Assembly: GCA_036394575.1 (NCBI GenBank)
Contig: DASWEY010000006.1
Location: 1 to 64,000 of the forward strand
Origin: UKL13-2 sp036394575
Lineage (GTDB): Bacteria; Pseudomonadota; Gammaproteobacteria; Burkholderiales; Usitatibacteraceae
Length of the DNA stretch: 64,000 nt
Reading direction: 5' to 3'
Shown here: piece by piece, positions 25,222 through 33,745 of the stretch
Layout of the letters: every line of letters starts with the position of its first letter
How positions within the stretch are numbered: position 1 is the first letter of the stretch
Made by a program: the position numbers and the translations under genes
The notes under the pieces: model-generated
The model's input: the letters and a program-made list of their open reading frames with translations, nothing else
Told to the model about the DNA's origin: nothing
The model's database searches: none

Positions 25222-25701
25222 ATGGCATCCGTCAACAAAGTTATCCTCGTCGGCAATCTCGGCCGCGACCCGGAAACCCGCTATATGCCCGATGGCGGCG
25301 CGGTTACCAATTTTTCCATTGCAACGACGGACACCTGGAAAGACAAGTCCGGCGAGAAGCAGGAAAAGACTGAGTGGCACCGTATCAGCACTTTTCAGCG
25401 GCTGGCGGAAATCGCCGGCGAGTACCTGAAAAAAGGTTCGCAGGTCTACATCGAGGGCCGACTGCAGACGCGCAAATGGACCGACAAGGACGGCGTTGAA
25501 AAATACACCACCGAAATCATTGCCGACAAAATGCAGATGCTGGGTTCACGGCAGGGTATGGGCGGCGACAGCGATTCCGGCGGTGGCGATTACTCACGTT
25601 CATCCAGCGGGGGCGCATCCTCGGGCGCCGCGAAGCCCGCCGCTGCAGCCAAGGGCGGCGCCGCGAAGTTTGATGATTTTGAGGACGACATACCGTTCTA
25701 G
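25222..25701 (+). CDS. ssb: Single-stranded DNA-binding protein
   Basis: Encodes SSB, 159 residues from the ATG at 25222 (MASVNKVILVGNLGRDPETR) with AGAGG upstream. The OB-fold occupies about residues 1–110, the disordered Gly/Ser/Ala-rich linker about 111–148, and the acidic tip ends DDFEDDIPF, the peptide that recruits repair and replication proteins. Divergent from uvrA, as in many proteobacteria. Confidence 0.97.
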   Translation: MASVNKVILVGNLGRDPETRYMPDGGAVTNFSIATTDTWKDKSGEKQEKTEWHRISTFQRLAEIAGEYLKKGSQVYIEGRLQTRKWTDKDGVEKYTTEIIADKMQMLGSRQGMGGDSDSGGGDYSRSSSGGASSGAAKPAAAAKGGAAKFDDFEDDIPF

Positions 25702-25709
25702 GCCGACCC

Positions 25710-25790
25710 GTGCGGCCGACCGAAAGCTGGCAGACCCTGGTCGGCGCCGTGCTGATCGTGGTCGGTTCGCTGGTCATGCTGCTGAAGTGA
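25710..25790 (+). CDS. Candidate small membrane peptide downstream of ssb
   Basis: A 26-codon frame from a GTG at 25710 to TGA at 25788–25790. It encodes VRPTESWQTLVGAVLIVVGS followed by LVMLLK: a short polar start, then one hydrophobic helix of about 16–18 residues. It fits exactly between the ssb stop (25701) and the next gene (25798). There is no clear ribosome-binding site, although translation could be coupled to ssb. No family recognised. Confidence 0.3.
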   Translation: MRPTESWQTLVGAVLIVVGSLVMLLK

Positions 25791-25797
25791 TGTAACG

Positions 25798-26580
25798 ATG
25801 CGATCCCGGCATCGGTGGCAAATGATCGCGGCCATCCTTTTGACACGCATGGCCTGCAGCGCCCATGCGGCCCTGCCGGACGAAATCCAGGTCTATGCCT
25901 TCGACATCAATGAGCCGCATGAATTCGGCCTCGAATTGCACATAAACACCACACCCAGCGGCCAGCGCACGCCCGCTTATGCGGGGGAAGTCACCACCAA
26001 TCACGGCTGGCGCGTGACGCCGGAGTTCTCCTATGGGTTGTCGAAAAACTGGGAGGCCGGTCTTTACATTCCGACGCTGCGCTCTGCGAACGGTTCCTAT
26101 TACGTCGCTGGTGGCAAGCTGCGTCTGAAGTGGATGCCCCTGCAAGTCGGCAAGGACGGTCTTGGCTGGTTTGCCGGTGTCAACAGCGAGCTCGGGCGCG
26201 TCGGCAGTCGTTTCGATTCTTCGCGTACCAACCTGGAGTTGCGTTTTATCGGCGGCTGGAAAAATGAGGACTGGCTGCTGGCGGCCAACCCGATTTTCGG
26301 CTGGGCGCTTTCCGATGGTCAACGCCGGCGTTCGCCCGACGGCACCATCTCCTTCAAGGTGGCGCGCAATGTTGCAAAGGACGTGGCGCTGGGGTTTGAG
26401 TACTACTCGGATTACGGCAAGGTGTCGAAGGTGCTGCCCCTGGATGAACGCGACAACAAACTGTTCCTGGCGCTGGACTATGCCGGCAAGCCCTTCGCCT
26501 TCAATTTCGGCATCGGCCGCGGACAAACCGGTGCGTCGGACAAGTGGACGCTGAAGGCGATTATCGAGGTGCCTTTCTAG
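25798..26580 (+). CDS. Putative outer-membrane beta-barrel protein, function unknown
   Basis: A 260-residue protein with an N-terminal signal peptide (hydrophobic stretch to about residue 23, cleavage likely near AHA-ALPDE). The mature part alternates polar and aromatic residues in strands such as WRVTPEFSYGLSKNWEAGLY and FGWALSDG, and ends in aromatic F (EVPF), typical of an outer-membrane barrel. The family is not one I can name. Its stop overlaps the convergent oxidoreductase gene by four bases. Confidence 0.7.
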   Translation: MRSRHRWQMIAAILLTRMACSAHAALPDEIQVYAFDINEPHEFGLELHINTTPSGQRTPAYAGEVTTNHGWRVTPEFSYGLSKNWEAGLYIPTLRSANGSYYVAGGKLRLKWMPLQVGKDGLGWFAGVNSELGRVGSRFDSSRTNLELRFIGGWKNEDWLLAANPIFGWALSDGQRRRSPDGTISFKVARNVAKDVALGFEYYSDYGKVSKVLPLDERDNKLFLALDYAGKPFAFNFGIGRGQTGASDKWTLKAIIEVPF

Positions 26581-27572
26581 GCAACCTTGAGCATGATCTT
26601 GCCGATATGCGCGCTCGACTCCATCAAGCGATGCGCATCGACGATCTGTTCGAGATCGAAGGTCTTGTTGATCACGGGCCGCACTTTCCTCGCTGCCAGC
26701 AAGGGCCACACTTTTTCTTCGACGGCGCGCGCGATGGCCGCCTTTTGCGAAACCGGCCGGGCACGCAATGTGGAGCCGGTGATGGTCTGGCGTTTCATCA
26801 TCAGCGGGCGGAAATCGACCTCGGCCTTGCCGCCTTCCAGAAAGGCGATAAAGCAGTAACGGCCTTCCAGCGCCAATGAGCGCAGGTTCTTCTCGATATA
26901 GCTGCCGCCGACCATGTCGAGAATGACGTTGACGCCTTTCTTTTGCGTGATCGCCGCGATCTCGGCGACCCAATCCTGGGTCTTGTAATTGAACACATGG
27001 TCCGCGCCGATGGATTTGCAGAATGCCGCCTTATCCTCATTGCCGACCGTGGTGAATACCTGGGCACCGAAGGCTTTGGCGAGCTGAATGGCAGTGAGGC
27101 CGATACCCGATGAGCCGCCATGCACCAGGAATTTTTCCCCCGCCTGCAGCCGGCAGGTTTCGAACAGGTTGACCCATACCGTAAAAAAGTTTTCAGGGAC
27201 GCCGGCCGCTTCCAGCATCGACAACCCGGCGGGAATAGGCAGGCAATGCGCGGCAGGCGCGGCGCAGTATTCCGCGTAGCCTCCGCCCGGCGTGAGCGCA
27301 CAAACCGGGTCGCCGACCTTCCAGTTGCCGACCTCCGCACCAAGAGCGGCAATTTCGCCGGCGACTTCCAGGCCCATGATCGGCGAGGCGTCCGGTGGCG
27401 GCGCGTAGCTGCCGCTGCGCTGCGCAACATCGGGGCGGTTTACGCCGGCGTACTGAACTTTGATGAGCACCTCGTGGGCGGCGGGTGTTGGCAGCGGGCC
27501 GCTGGCGATGTGCATGATGTCGGCGGCGCCTGCGCCGTAAGTGGCGACAAAACGCATGGTGGTGGGCAGCAT
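26577..27572 (-). CDS. NAD(P)H quinone oxidoreductase, zinc-independent MDR family (PIG3-like)
   Basis: A 331-residue medium-chain dehydrogenase/reductase without the structural-zinc cysteines. It has AGVNRPDVAQRSGSYAPPP and GLEVAGEIAALG in the GroES-like domain and the nucleotide-binding motif VHGGSSGIGLTAIQLAKAFG. The VNRPDVxQRxGxYxPP pattern is typical of the PIG3/zeta-crystallin-type quinone oxidoreductases. It likely reduces quinones with NADPH in the cytosol. Convergent with the outer-membrane protein gene. Confidence 0.9.
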   Translation of the reverse strand: MLPTTMRFVATYGAGAADIMHIASGPLPTPAAHEVLIKVQYAGVNRPDVAQRSGSYAPPPDASPIMGLEVAGEIAALGAEVGNWKVGDPVCALTPGGGYAEYCAAPAAHCLPIPAGLSMLEAAGVPENFFTVWVNLFETCRLQAGEKFLVHGGSSGIGLTAIQLAKAFGAQVFTTVGNEDKAAFCKSIGADHVFNYKTQDWVAEIAAITQKKGVNVILDMVGGSYIEKNLRSLALEGRYCFIAFLEGGKAEVDFRPLMMKRQTITGSTLRARPVSQKAAIARAVEEKVWPLLAARKVRPVINKTFDLEQIVDAHRLMESSAHIGKIMLKVA

Positions 27573-27656
27573 GGTGGACTCGATATGGAAATTCAGAATT
27601 GGGCGGGAACGGCGGCGTTGACGAAAAACGAGAAGACGGCGACGAATGCCGTCATT

Positions 27657-28553
27657 TTAATCCCACAGCCAGGCGGCGCCGCGAGCGCCGCTGGAATCGC
27701 CATAATGCGGGGGCATCAATTCGGTGGCGACGTGGTCCGAGAACACGAATTTCGTCCAATGTTGCGGCACGTTTTTGTACAGGCGTGCAATCCCGGAAAG
27801 CCCGCCGCCAAGCACGATCACGTCCGGGTCGATGAGGTTGATCACCGAGGCCAGTGCGCGTCCCAGCCTCTCCTCGTATTGCTGCATGGCCTGCTCGCAG
27901 GCCGCGTCGCCTTGCTCGGCCTGCGCGACGATCGCGGCGGCCGGCAGGAGCCTGCCGCTCTGTTGCTGGAATTGCCTGGCCAATCCGGGGCCGGACAACC
28001 AGGTTTCGATGCAGCCCTGGCGGCCGCAGTAGCATGTGTTGCCTGGCAGCTCGGCCGCCTGCGGCCAGGGCAGCGGATTGTGACCCCATTCGCCGCCGAT
28101 GGCGTTACGACCGGTGAGCACCTTGCCATTGACGACGATGCCGCCACCCACCCCGGTGCCGAGGATGACGCCGAACACGATTCCATGGCCCGAAGCCGCG
28201 CCGTCCTTGGCCTCGGACAGGGCGAAGCAATTGGCGTCATTTTCGATGCGAATGCCGCGCTGTAGCGCCACCTGCAGATCTGCGACCAAGGGACGGCCGT
28301 TGAGACAGGTTGAGTTGGCATTCTTGATCAGGCCGGTCTTGAGTGACAACGCGCCCGGCGCGGCGATCCCGACGGTGCCGGTCTGTCCCAGCGCGGCTTC
28401 AGCCGTGTGCACCAGAGTCACGATGGCATCGACGGTGCCGGCATAGCTGTTCTGCGGGGTGGCAATCCGCCGCCGATATTTTTCCCCGCCATCGGTATCA
28501 AGGGCGAGGATTTCAATTTTGGTGCCGCCAAGGTCAATACCGAAACGAAGCAT
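27657..28553 (-). CDS. ROK-family sugar kinase (fructokinase/glucokinase-like)
   Basis: A 298-residue ROK kinase. The phosphate-binding loop FGIDLGGTKIEI is at the N-terminus, the ENDANCFAL catalytic motif is in the middle, then GVILGTGVGGGIVV and the zinc-binding motif CYCGRQGCIETWLSGPG after GHNPL. The combination of GEWGHN and this zinc motif is shared by Mak-type fructokinases and N-acetylglucosamine kinases, so the sugar is not certain. Divergent from the PPK2 gene. Confidence 0.88.
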   Translation of the reverse strand: MLRFGIDLGGTKIEILALDTDGGEKYRRRIATPQNSYAGTVDAIVTLVHTAEAALGQTGTVGIAAPGALSLKTGLIKNANSTCLNGRPLVADLQVALQRGIRIENDANCFALSEAKDGAASGHGIVFGVILGTGVGGGIVVNGKVLTGRNAIGGEWGHNPLPWPQAAELPGNTCYCGRQGCIETWLSGPGLARQFQQQSGRLLPAAAIVAQAEQGDAACEQAMQQYEERLGRALASVINLIDPDVIVLGGGLSGIARLYKNVPQHWTKFVFSDHVATELMPPHYGDSSGARGAAWLWD

Positions 28554-28672
28554 GGTCTGATGTGAGAGGATGAATGGGTCGCGTCGCGCCGAGAACGCAT
28601 CATGCCAAAAATGCGTGCCGGCAACACGCCCCGACCATTTCTGCCGTTCTGCCCGTTCAGGAAATCCATCCC

Positions 28673-29515
28673 ATGGCCCAACAAGCGCCCCCGCTGATCG
28701 ACCCCCGCCTGGGGTTTATCGAGCCGATTGTCGCCGACAGCAAGACCAGGCTCGCAAAAATTGACCCGCGCTCAACTTGTGGATTCACCGGCGAAAAAGA
28801 AGACGCCGTAGCGGCATTGGCGATCTTGAGCGCCGAACTCGCCGCCCTCCAGGACGTTCTTTACGCCGAGCATCGGCACAAAGTGCTGGTGGTGCTGCAA
28901 GCCATGGATACCGGCGGCAAGGACGGCGTGCTGAAAAAGGTTTTCCTGGGCATGAATCCACAGGGCCTGGGCGTGGTCAGTTACAAGGTGCCGACCGCGC
29001 TGGAACTGGACCGCGATTATTTATGGCGCATTCATCAGCACGTCCCGGCCAGGGGCGAGATTGTCGTATTCAACCGCAGCCATTATGAGGATGTGCTGGT
29101 GACGCGGGTGCATGGCCAGGTCGACGATGCCGTTGCGCGCCGGCGCTTCCGCCAGATAAAGGATTTTGAACGGATGCTCGTCGAGGAGGGCGTCACTATC
29201 CTCAAATTCTTTTTACATATTTCCAGGGACGAACAGAAGCAGCGCCTGCAAGACCGGCTCGACGATGCTACCAAGCGCTGGAAATTCAATCCCGGCGATA
29301 TCGAGGAACGCAAACACTGGGACGATTACCAGCGCGTTTATGAAGAGGCGATCTGTGCGACCTCGGTGCCGCAAGCGCCTTGGTATATCGTGCCGGCCGA
29401 TCGCAAATGGTTGCGCGATATTCATGTTTCGGTGGTGCTGCTGCAAACGCTGCGCGCGCTCAACATGCGCTATCCTGCGGGTCCGCCTGAACTGGACGGC
29501 GTGCGCATCGAGTAG
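28673..29515 (+). CDS. Polyphosphate kinase 2 family phosphotransferase
   Basis: A 280-residue PPK2 domain protein, from the ATG at 28673 (MAQQAPPLIDPRLGF). Walker A is VLQAMDTGGKDGVLKKVF, Walker B/lid region is VVFNRSHYEDVLVTRVHG. These enzymes transfer phosphate between polyphosphate and nucleotides (NMP or NDP). The one-domain form and the RVHG and HISRDEQKQRL motifs fit the AMP/ADP-phosphorylating class, but the class is inference. The frame is open from 28574; the later start is chosen because family similarity begins there. Confidence 0.9.
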   Translation: MAQQAPPLIDPRLGFIEPIVADSKTRLAKIDPRSTCGFTGEKEDAVAALAILSAELAALQDVLYAEHRHKVLVVLQAMDTGGKDGVLKKVFLGMNPQGLGVVSYKVPTALELDRDYLWRIHQHVPARGEIVVFNRSHYEDVLVTRVHGQVDDAVARRRFRQIKDFERMLVEEGVTILKFFLHISRDEQKQRLQDRLDDATKRWKFNPGDIEERKHWDDYQRVYEEAICATSVPQAPWYIVPADRKWLRDIHVSVVLLQTLRALNMRYPAGPPELDGVRIE

Positions 29516-29613
29516 GATGCTTCACAAGTCGATTGCGGCACTGCACAATGATGCTAACTCATTGTGTTAAAATGGGAAATTAAATCAATTATGTTGTTGC
29601 GCCGGAGCCAGTA

Positions 29614-29964
29614 ATGCCGATTTACGCCTACAAATGTTCGTCCTGCGGCCATGCCGCGGATGTACTACAAAAAGTTTCCGCTGAACCGCTGACCGTATGC
29701 CCGGCTTGCGGCAAGTCGACCTACTCCAAGCAATTGACGGCGCCCGGTTTTCAACTCAAGGGCAGCGGCTGGTACGTGACCGATTTCAAGGGTGACGCAC
29801 CGAAGGCGGCGCCTGCCGTCGCAACGGACGGCGCGTCCGCCAAAACCGGCGACGCTACCCCCGCGGCAACGCCTGCCGCAGCAACGCCAGCGCCGGCACA
29901 AACATCAACGCCCGCTGCCGCACCGGCTGCGGCGGCATCGCCGGCAGCCGGCGGCAAGGCCTGA
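29614..29964 (+). CDS. FmdB-family zinc-ribbon regulatory protein with Ala/Pro-rich tail
   Basis: A 116-residue protein whose first ~55 residues are the FmdB/CxxC_CXXC_SSSS zinc ribbon: MPIYAYKCSSCGHAADVLQK with CPACGKSTYSKQLTAPGFQLKGSGWYVTD further on. Four cysteines form two CXXC knuckles. The second half is low-complexity Ala/Pro/Thr. Function is poorly defined in the family. It is followed after seven bases by the DUF502 gene and then aspS, an association often seen in betaproteobacteria. Confidence 0.92.
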   Translation: MPIYAYKCSSCGHAADVLQKVSAEPLTVCPACGKSTYSKQLTAPGFQLKGSGWYVTDFKGDAPKAAPAVATDGASAKTGDATPAATPAAATPAPAQTSTPAAAPAAAASPAAGGKA

Positions 29965-29971
29965 GCCGACC

Positions 29972-30646
29972 ATGCGCAAATATCTCATCGCAGGCTTGCT
30001 GGTCTGGATTCCCCTGGTGATTACGGGCTGGGTGCTGAAACTGCTGGTCGATACCATGGACCAGACTTTGCTGCTGCTGCCTGAGCGCTTCCAGACCGAA
30101 GCGCTGCTCGGTTTTCATGTGCCCGGCATGGGCGTGATCCTGACCCTGTTGATCGTGCTCGGCACCGGCGTGCTCGCCGCCAATTTTTTCGGCAAGAAAC
30201 TGCTTTCCTGGGGCGATTCCCTGTTGCAGCGCATACCGATCGTCCGTTCGCTTTATGGCGGCGTCAAACAGATTTCGGACACCCTGTTTTCATCCGACGG
30301 CAAGGCCTTCCGCCGCGCGGTGCTGGTGCGTTATCCGCAGCACGACACCTGGACGGTGGCCTTGCTGACGGGAGAACCGCAGCACGAGGTCGGCGATCAT
30401 CTGGGCCTCGACAACTACGCGGTGTTCGTGCCGACCACGCCGAACATCACCGCCGGCTTTTTCCTGATCGTCCCCCAAAAGGACGTGATCCCGCTGGACA
30501 TGAGCGTCGACCAGGCGCTGAAGTACATCATCTCGATGGGGGTGGCTGAACCGGCGCGCGCCAATCATCACCGTGATGATCCGCACAAGCCGCAGCACGC
30601 CAACGGGGCCGAGCTGAAATCAGCCGGCACCGACCCCGATAGATAG
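29972..30646 (+). CDS. DUF502-family inner-membrane protein
   Basis: A 224-residue membrane protein with helices at about residues 4–26 (LIAGLLVWIPLVITGWVL) and about 50–72 (GMGVILTLLIVLGTGVLAAN), followed by the family block RIPIVRSLYGGVKQISDTLF and VFVPTTPNITAGFFLIVP. The role is unknown. The start at 29972 (MRKYLIAG) lies seven bases after fmdB; the frame upstream overlaps fmdB and is not used. The C-terminus is polar and likely disordered. Confidence 0.92.
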   Translation: MRKYLIAGLLVWIPLVITGWVLKLLVDTMDQTLLLLPERFQTEALLGFHVPGMGVILTLLIVLGTGVLAANFFGKKLLSWGDSLLQRIPIVRSLYGGVKQISDTLFSSDGKAFRRAVLVRYPQHDTWTVALLTGEPQHEVGDHLGLDNYAVFVPTTPNITAGFFLIVPQKDVIPLDMSVDQALKYIISMGVAEPARANHHRDDPHKPQHANGAELKSAGTDPDR

Positions 30647-30792
30647 CCGCTGACGCCAGGGCGTCGGCGGCGCGACTGAACGACTTCCTTTCGGACCGCC
30701 TGGATGCCGCGCACTGCCGGCAGGCAGATGCGGCGCCGGCTTATAGAATTCGCCCATGCCAAGGCATCGGGCATCAAATCTGGAACGACATC

Positions 30793-32580
30793 ATGAGAAC
30801 CAATTACTGCGGCCTGATCGACGCGAGCTATCTCGGGCAAACCATCACCGTGTTCGGCTGGGCGCATCGGCGCCGCGACCACGGCGGCGTCATTTTCATC
30901 GACCTGCGCGACCGCGAGGGCCTGCTGCAAATCGTGATCGACCCGGACACGCCCGACACCTTCGCGATCGCCGATAAATCGCGCAACGAATTCGTGCTGA
31001 AAGTCACCGGCCTGGTGCGCCGCCGCCCGGACGGCACCGTCAACGTCAACCTGAAATCCGGCGAGGTCGAAGTGCTGGCCAAGGATATCGAGGTGCTGAA
31101 CGCCTCGCTGACGCCGCCGTTCATGATCGACGACGAAACCATCAATGAAGAGACGCGTCTCAAGTATCGCTACCTCGATCTGCGTCGCCCACAGATGCAG
31201 GCGAATCTGCGCCTGCGCCATCGCGTCGCCGGCGCGGCGCGCCGCTATCTGGACGACAAGGGTTTTGTCGATGTAGAGACGCCATTCCTGTACAAATCCA
31301 CGCCGGAAGGCGCGCGCGAATTCCTGGTGCCTTCGCGCATGCATGACGGCCAGTTTTACGCCCTGCCGCAGTCGCCGCAGCTGTTCAAGCAATTGCTGAT
31401 GGTGGCCGGCTTCGATCGCTACTACCAGATCGTGAAATGCTTCCGCGACGAGGATTTGCGCGCCGACCGCCAGCCCGAATTCACCCAGATCGATATCGAA
31501 ACCTCGTTCCTCAACGAGCGCGAGATTCAGGACATCATGGAGGGCCTCATCAAGTCCATGTGGAAGGCCGGCCTCGATATCGACCTGCCCGATTTCCCGC
31601 GCATCAGCTATGCCGACGCGATGGCGAAATACGGTTCCGACAAGCCCGATCTGCGCGTCAAGCTCAAGCTGACCGAACTCACCGATGTGATGGCCGCCTG
31701 CGACTTCAAGGTGTTTCGCGCCGCCGCCGATATGAAGAACGGCCGTGTCGCCGCGCTGCGCGTGCCCGGCGGCAATGAATCCTTCAGCCGCAAGGAGATC
31801 GACGACCTCACCGCCTTCGTCGCCATTTACGGCGCCAAGGGTCTCGCCTACATCAAGTGCAATGACGTCTTGAAGCTGAACGAGGAGGGCCTGCAAAGCC
31901 CGATCGTGAAGTTCCTGAATGCCGATATCCTCGGCAAGATCATCGCGCGCTGCGGCGCCGTCAATGGCGACCTGATTTTCTTCTGCGCGGACAAGGCCAA
32001 GGTCGTCAACGATTCGCTTGGCGCGCTGCGCGTCAAGATCGGCCATGAGAAGGGTTTCGCCGAGAAGGGTTATCGCCCACTGTGGGTGGTCGACTTCCCG
32101 GCGTTCGAATACGACGAGGACAACAAGCGCTACGTGTCCGCGCATCATCCCTTCACTGCGCCGAAAGACGAGCATTTGCAGTATCTCGATACCGATCCCT
32201 CGAAGGTGCTGGCCAAGGCCTATGACATCGCCATGAACGGCTGGGAAATCGGCGGCGGCTCGGTGCGCATCCACTCGCCGGTGCTGCAGGCCAAACAGTT
32301 CGCCGCGCTGGGCATCAGCGAGGAGGAGCAGCGCGCCAAGTTCGGCTTCCTGCTCGATGCCCTGCAATACGGCGCGCCACCGATGGGCGGCATCGCCTTC
32401 GGCCTCGATCGTATCGTCACCCTGATGTGCGAGAAGTGGGACTCGATCCGCGATGTGATCGCCTTTCCCAAGACGCAGCGCGGCCAGGACCTGATGGTCG
32501 ATACGCCCTCGAGCGTGCCGGACAAGCAATTGCGCGAGTTGCATATCAAGCTGCGCAACATTACGCCGGCCAGCGCCTAA
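30793..32580 (+). CDS. aspS: Aspartate-tRNA ligase
   Basis: A 595-residue class IIb aminoacyl-tRNA synthetase. The N-terminal OB anticodon-binding domain (about 1–110) has VFGWAHRRRDHGGVIFIDLR. The catalytic core has class II motif 2 (CFRDEDLRADRQPEFTQID) and motif 3 (GGIAFGLDRIVTLM), with the bacterial GAD insertion domain between. In bacteria lacking AsnRS this enzyme is often non-discriminating and also makes Asp-tRNA(Asn); not decidable here. Followed by a large hairpin repeat. Confidence 0.97.
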   Translation: MRTNYCGLIDASYLGQTITVFGWAHRRRDHGGVIFIDLRDREGLLQIVIDPDTPDTFAIADKSRNEFVLKVTGLVRRRPDGTVNVNLKSGEVEVLAKDIEVLNASLTPPFMIDDETINEETRLKYRYLDLRRPQMQANLRLRHRVAGAARRYLDDKGFVDVETPFLYKSTPEGAREFLVPSRMHDGQFYALPQSPQLFKQLLMVAGFDRYYQIVKCFRDEDLRADRQPEFTQIDIETSFLNEREIQDIMEGLIKSMWKAGLDIDLPDFPRISYADAMAKYGSDKPDLRVKLKLTELTDVMAACDFKVFRAAADMKNGRVAALRVPGGNESFSRKEIDDLTAFVAIYGAKGLAYIKCNDVLKLNEEGLQSPIVKFLNADILGKIIARCGAVNGDLIFFCADKAKVVNDSLGALRVKIGHEKGFAEKGYRPLWVVDFPAFEYDEDNKRYVSAHHPFTAPKDEHLQYLDTDPSKVLAKAYDIAMNGWEIGGGSVRIHSPVLQAKQFAALGISEEEQRAKFGFLLDALQYGAPPMGGIAFGLDRIVTLMCEKWDSIRDVIAFPKTQRGQDLMVDTPSSVPDKQLRELHIKLRNITPASA

Positions 32581-32680
32581 TACAAAAACAGAAAACGAAA
32601 CCCCAGCATTGGCGCGCTTCTTCAGGCATTTTTGCCCCGAAATGCGCGCCAATGCTGGGGTTTCGATTTTTGTATTTACG
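32581..32680 (+). repeat. Dispersed inverted-repeat element, copy 1 (perfect 22-bp stem)
   Basis: The left arm 32596–32617 and right arm 32644–32665 are perfect 22-bp reverse complements, with a 26-base loop that itself contains GGCA-TTTT-TGCC. Outer A/T-rich flanks (TACAAAAA and ATTTTTGTA) extend the pairing. It starts just after the aspS stop and may act as a bidirectional terminator. The core and the loop are related, in opposite orientation, to the copy at 37319–37374. Confidence 0.85.
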
Positions 32681-32753
32681 TCACCGTACTTGCGCCACCT
32701 TATCGATATTGTGAGCGTCCGTATAATCGCGTCTTCTTGATCAGGAGAGTCGC

Positions 32754-33695
32754 ATGAGCATTGCATTGATCGTTCACGGCGGCGCCGGCACTTGGAAGCC
32801 GGGCTCGGACGCGGAAGCGATTGCCGGCACCACGGCGGCGGTTGCGGCAGGCCGCAAAATTCTGGAAGCCGGTGGTTCGGCGCTGGATGCCGCCATCGCG
32901 GCCGCCACCACGCTTGAGAACAATCCCATTTTCAATGCCGGCACCGGCGCGGTGCTCAACTTCGACGGCTTTGTCGAGCTCGATGCCTGCGTGATGGTCT
33001 CGGAAAAATCACAGGTCGGCGCAGTCACCGGTTTGCGACGGGTGAAAAATCCGATCATGGTGGCCCGCCAGGTGATGGAACAGACCGATCATGTGATGCT
33101 GACCGGCGAGGGCGCGACGCGATTTGCGCGCGTGATGGGCCACGCCGATTACGACCCGATCACCCCCGCGCGGCGCGCCGACTGGGCCGACAAGAAAAAT
33201 CGCCTCGGCGAATCCATCGGCGGCGATACGCCGCAGCGCACCCTCAAATTGCGCAGCTTCCTGCAGGCGCATCCCGAATATGCCGGCGGCACCATCGGCG
33301 CGGTGGCGGTCGATAAGCACGGCGTGCTGTGCGCCGCAACCTCGACCGGCGGCATGACCATGAAAATGGTCGGGCGCGTCGGCGATGCGCCGCTGCCGGG
33401 CTGCGGCACCTATGCGGACAAGCTGGCCGCGTCGTCGGCCACCGGTACCGGCGAATTCGTCATTCGCGCCATGAGCTGCCGGCAGATTTCGGACAATGTC
33501 GCCAAAGGCATGACCATCCAGCAGGCCGTCGATGCGGCCCTCGATTATCTGGGCCGCGAGTTCGATGCCGATGTCGGCCTGATTGCGATCGATGCCAAAG
33601 GAGCGCCTTACGGCAATCACCGCACCGCCGATATGCCGCATGCCTGGTTCAGCGGCACGGGTGAAATCATCGCGAAAATGCGTGTGGCGCGTTAA
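32754..33695 (+). CDS. iaaA: Isoaspartyl peptidase/L-asparaginase (Ntn hydrolase)
   Basis: A 313-residue plant-type asparaginase precursor that self-cleaves and hydrolyses beta-aspartyl (isoaspartyl) peptides and asparagine. The N-terminus has IVHGGAGTW, and the GNAGTG-like NIFNAGTGAVLNFDG segment is present. The autocleavage site with nucleophile Thr is GG-TIGAVAVDKHG, followed by AATSTGGMTMKMVGRVGD and PLPGCGTYAD. CAGGAGAG precedes the ATG. It lies between the repeat and the EamA gene. Confidence 0.94.
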   Translation: MSIALIVHGGAGTWKPGSDAEAIAGTTAAVAAGRKILEAGGSALDAAIAAATTLENNPIFNAGTGAVLNFDGFVELDACVMVSEKSQVGAVTGLRRVKNPIMVARQVMEQTDHVMLTGEGATRFARVMGHADYDPITPARRADWADKKNRLGESIGGDTPQRTLKLRSFLQAHPEYAGGTIGAVAVDKHGVLCAATSTGGMTMKMVGRVGDAPLPGCGTYADKLAASSATGTGEFVIRAMSCRQISDNVAKGMTIQQAVDAALDYLGREFDADVGLIAIDAKGAPYGNHRTADMPHAWFSGTGEIIAKMRVAR

Positions 33696-33745
33696 ATTAA
33701 GCCTGCCGGGCCTGCCGGCTTGCTGCCCGTGGTTCGTGTCGTGGT

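Noticed and set aside
30568..32766. 732-codon minus-strand frame opposite aspS
   Set aside because: Antisense shadow; aspS has complete class II synthetase motifs on the plus strand.
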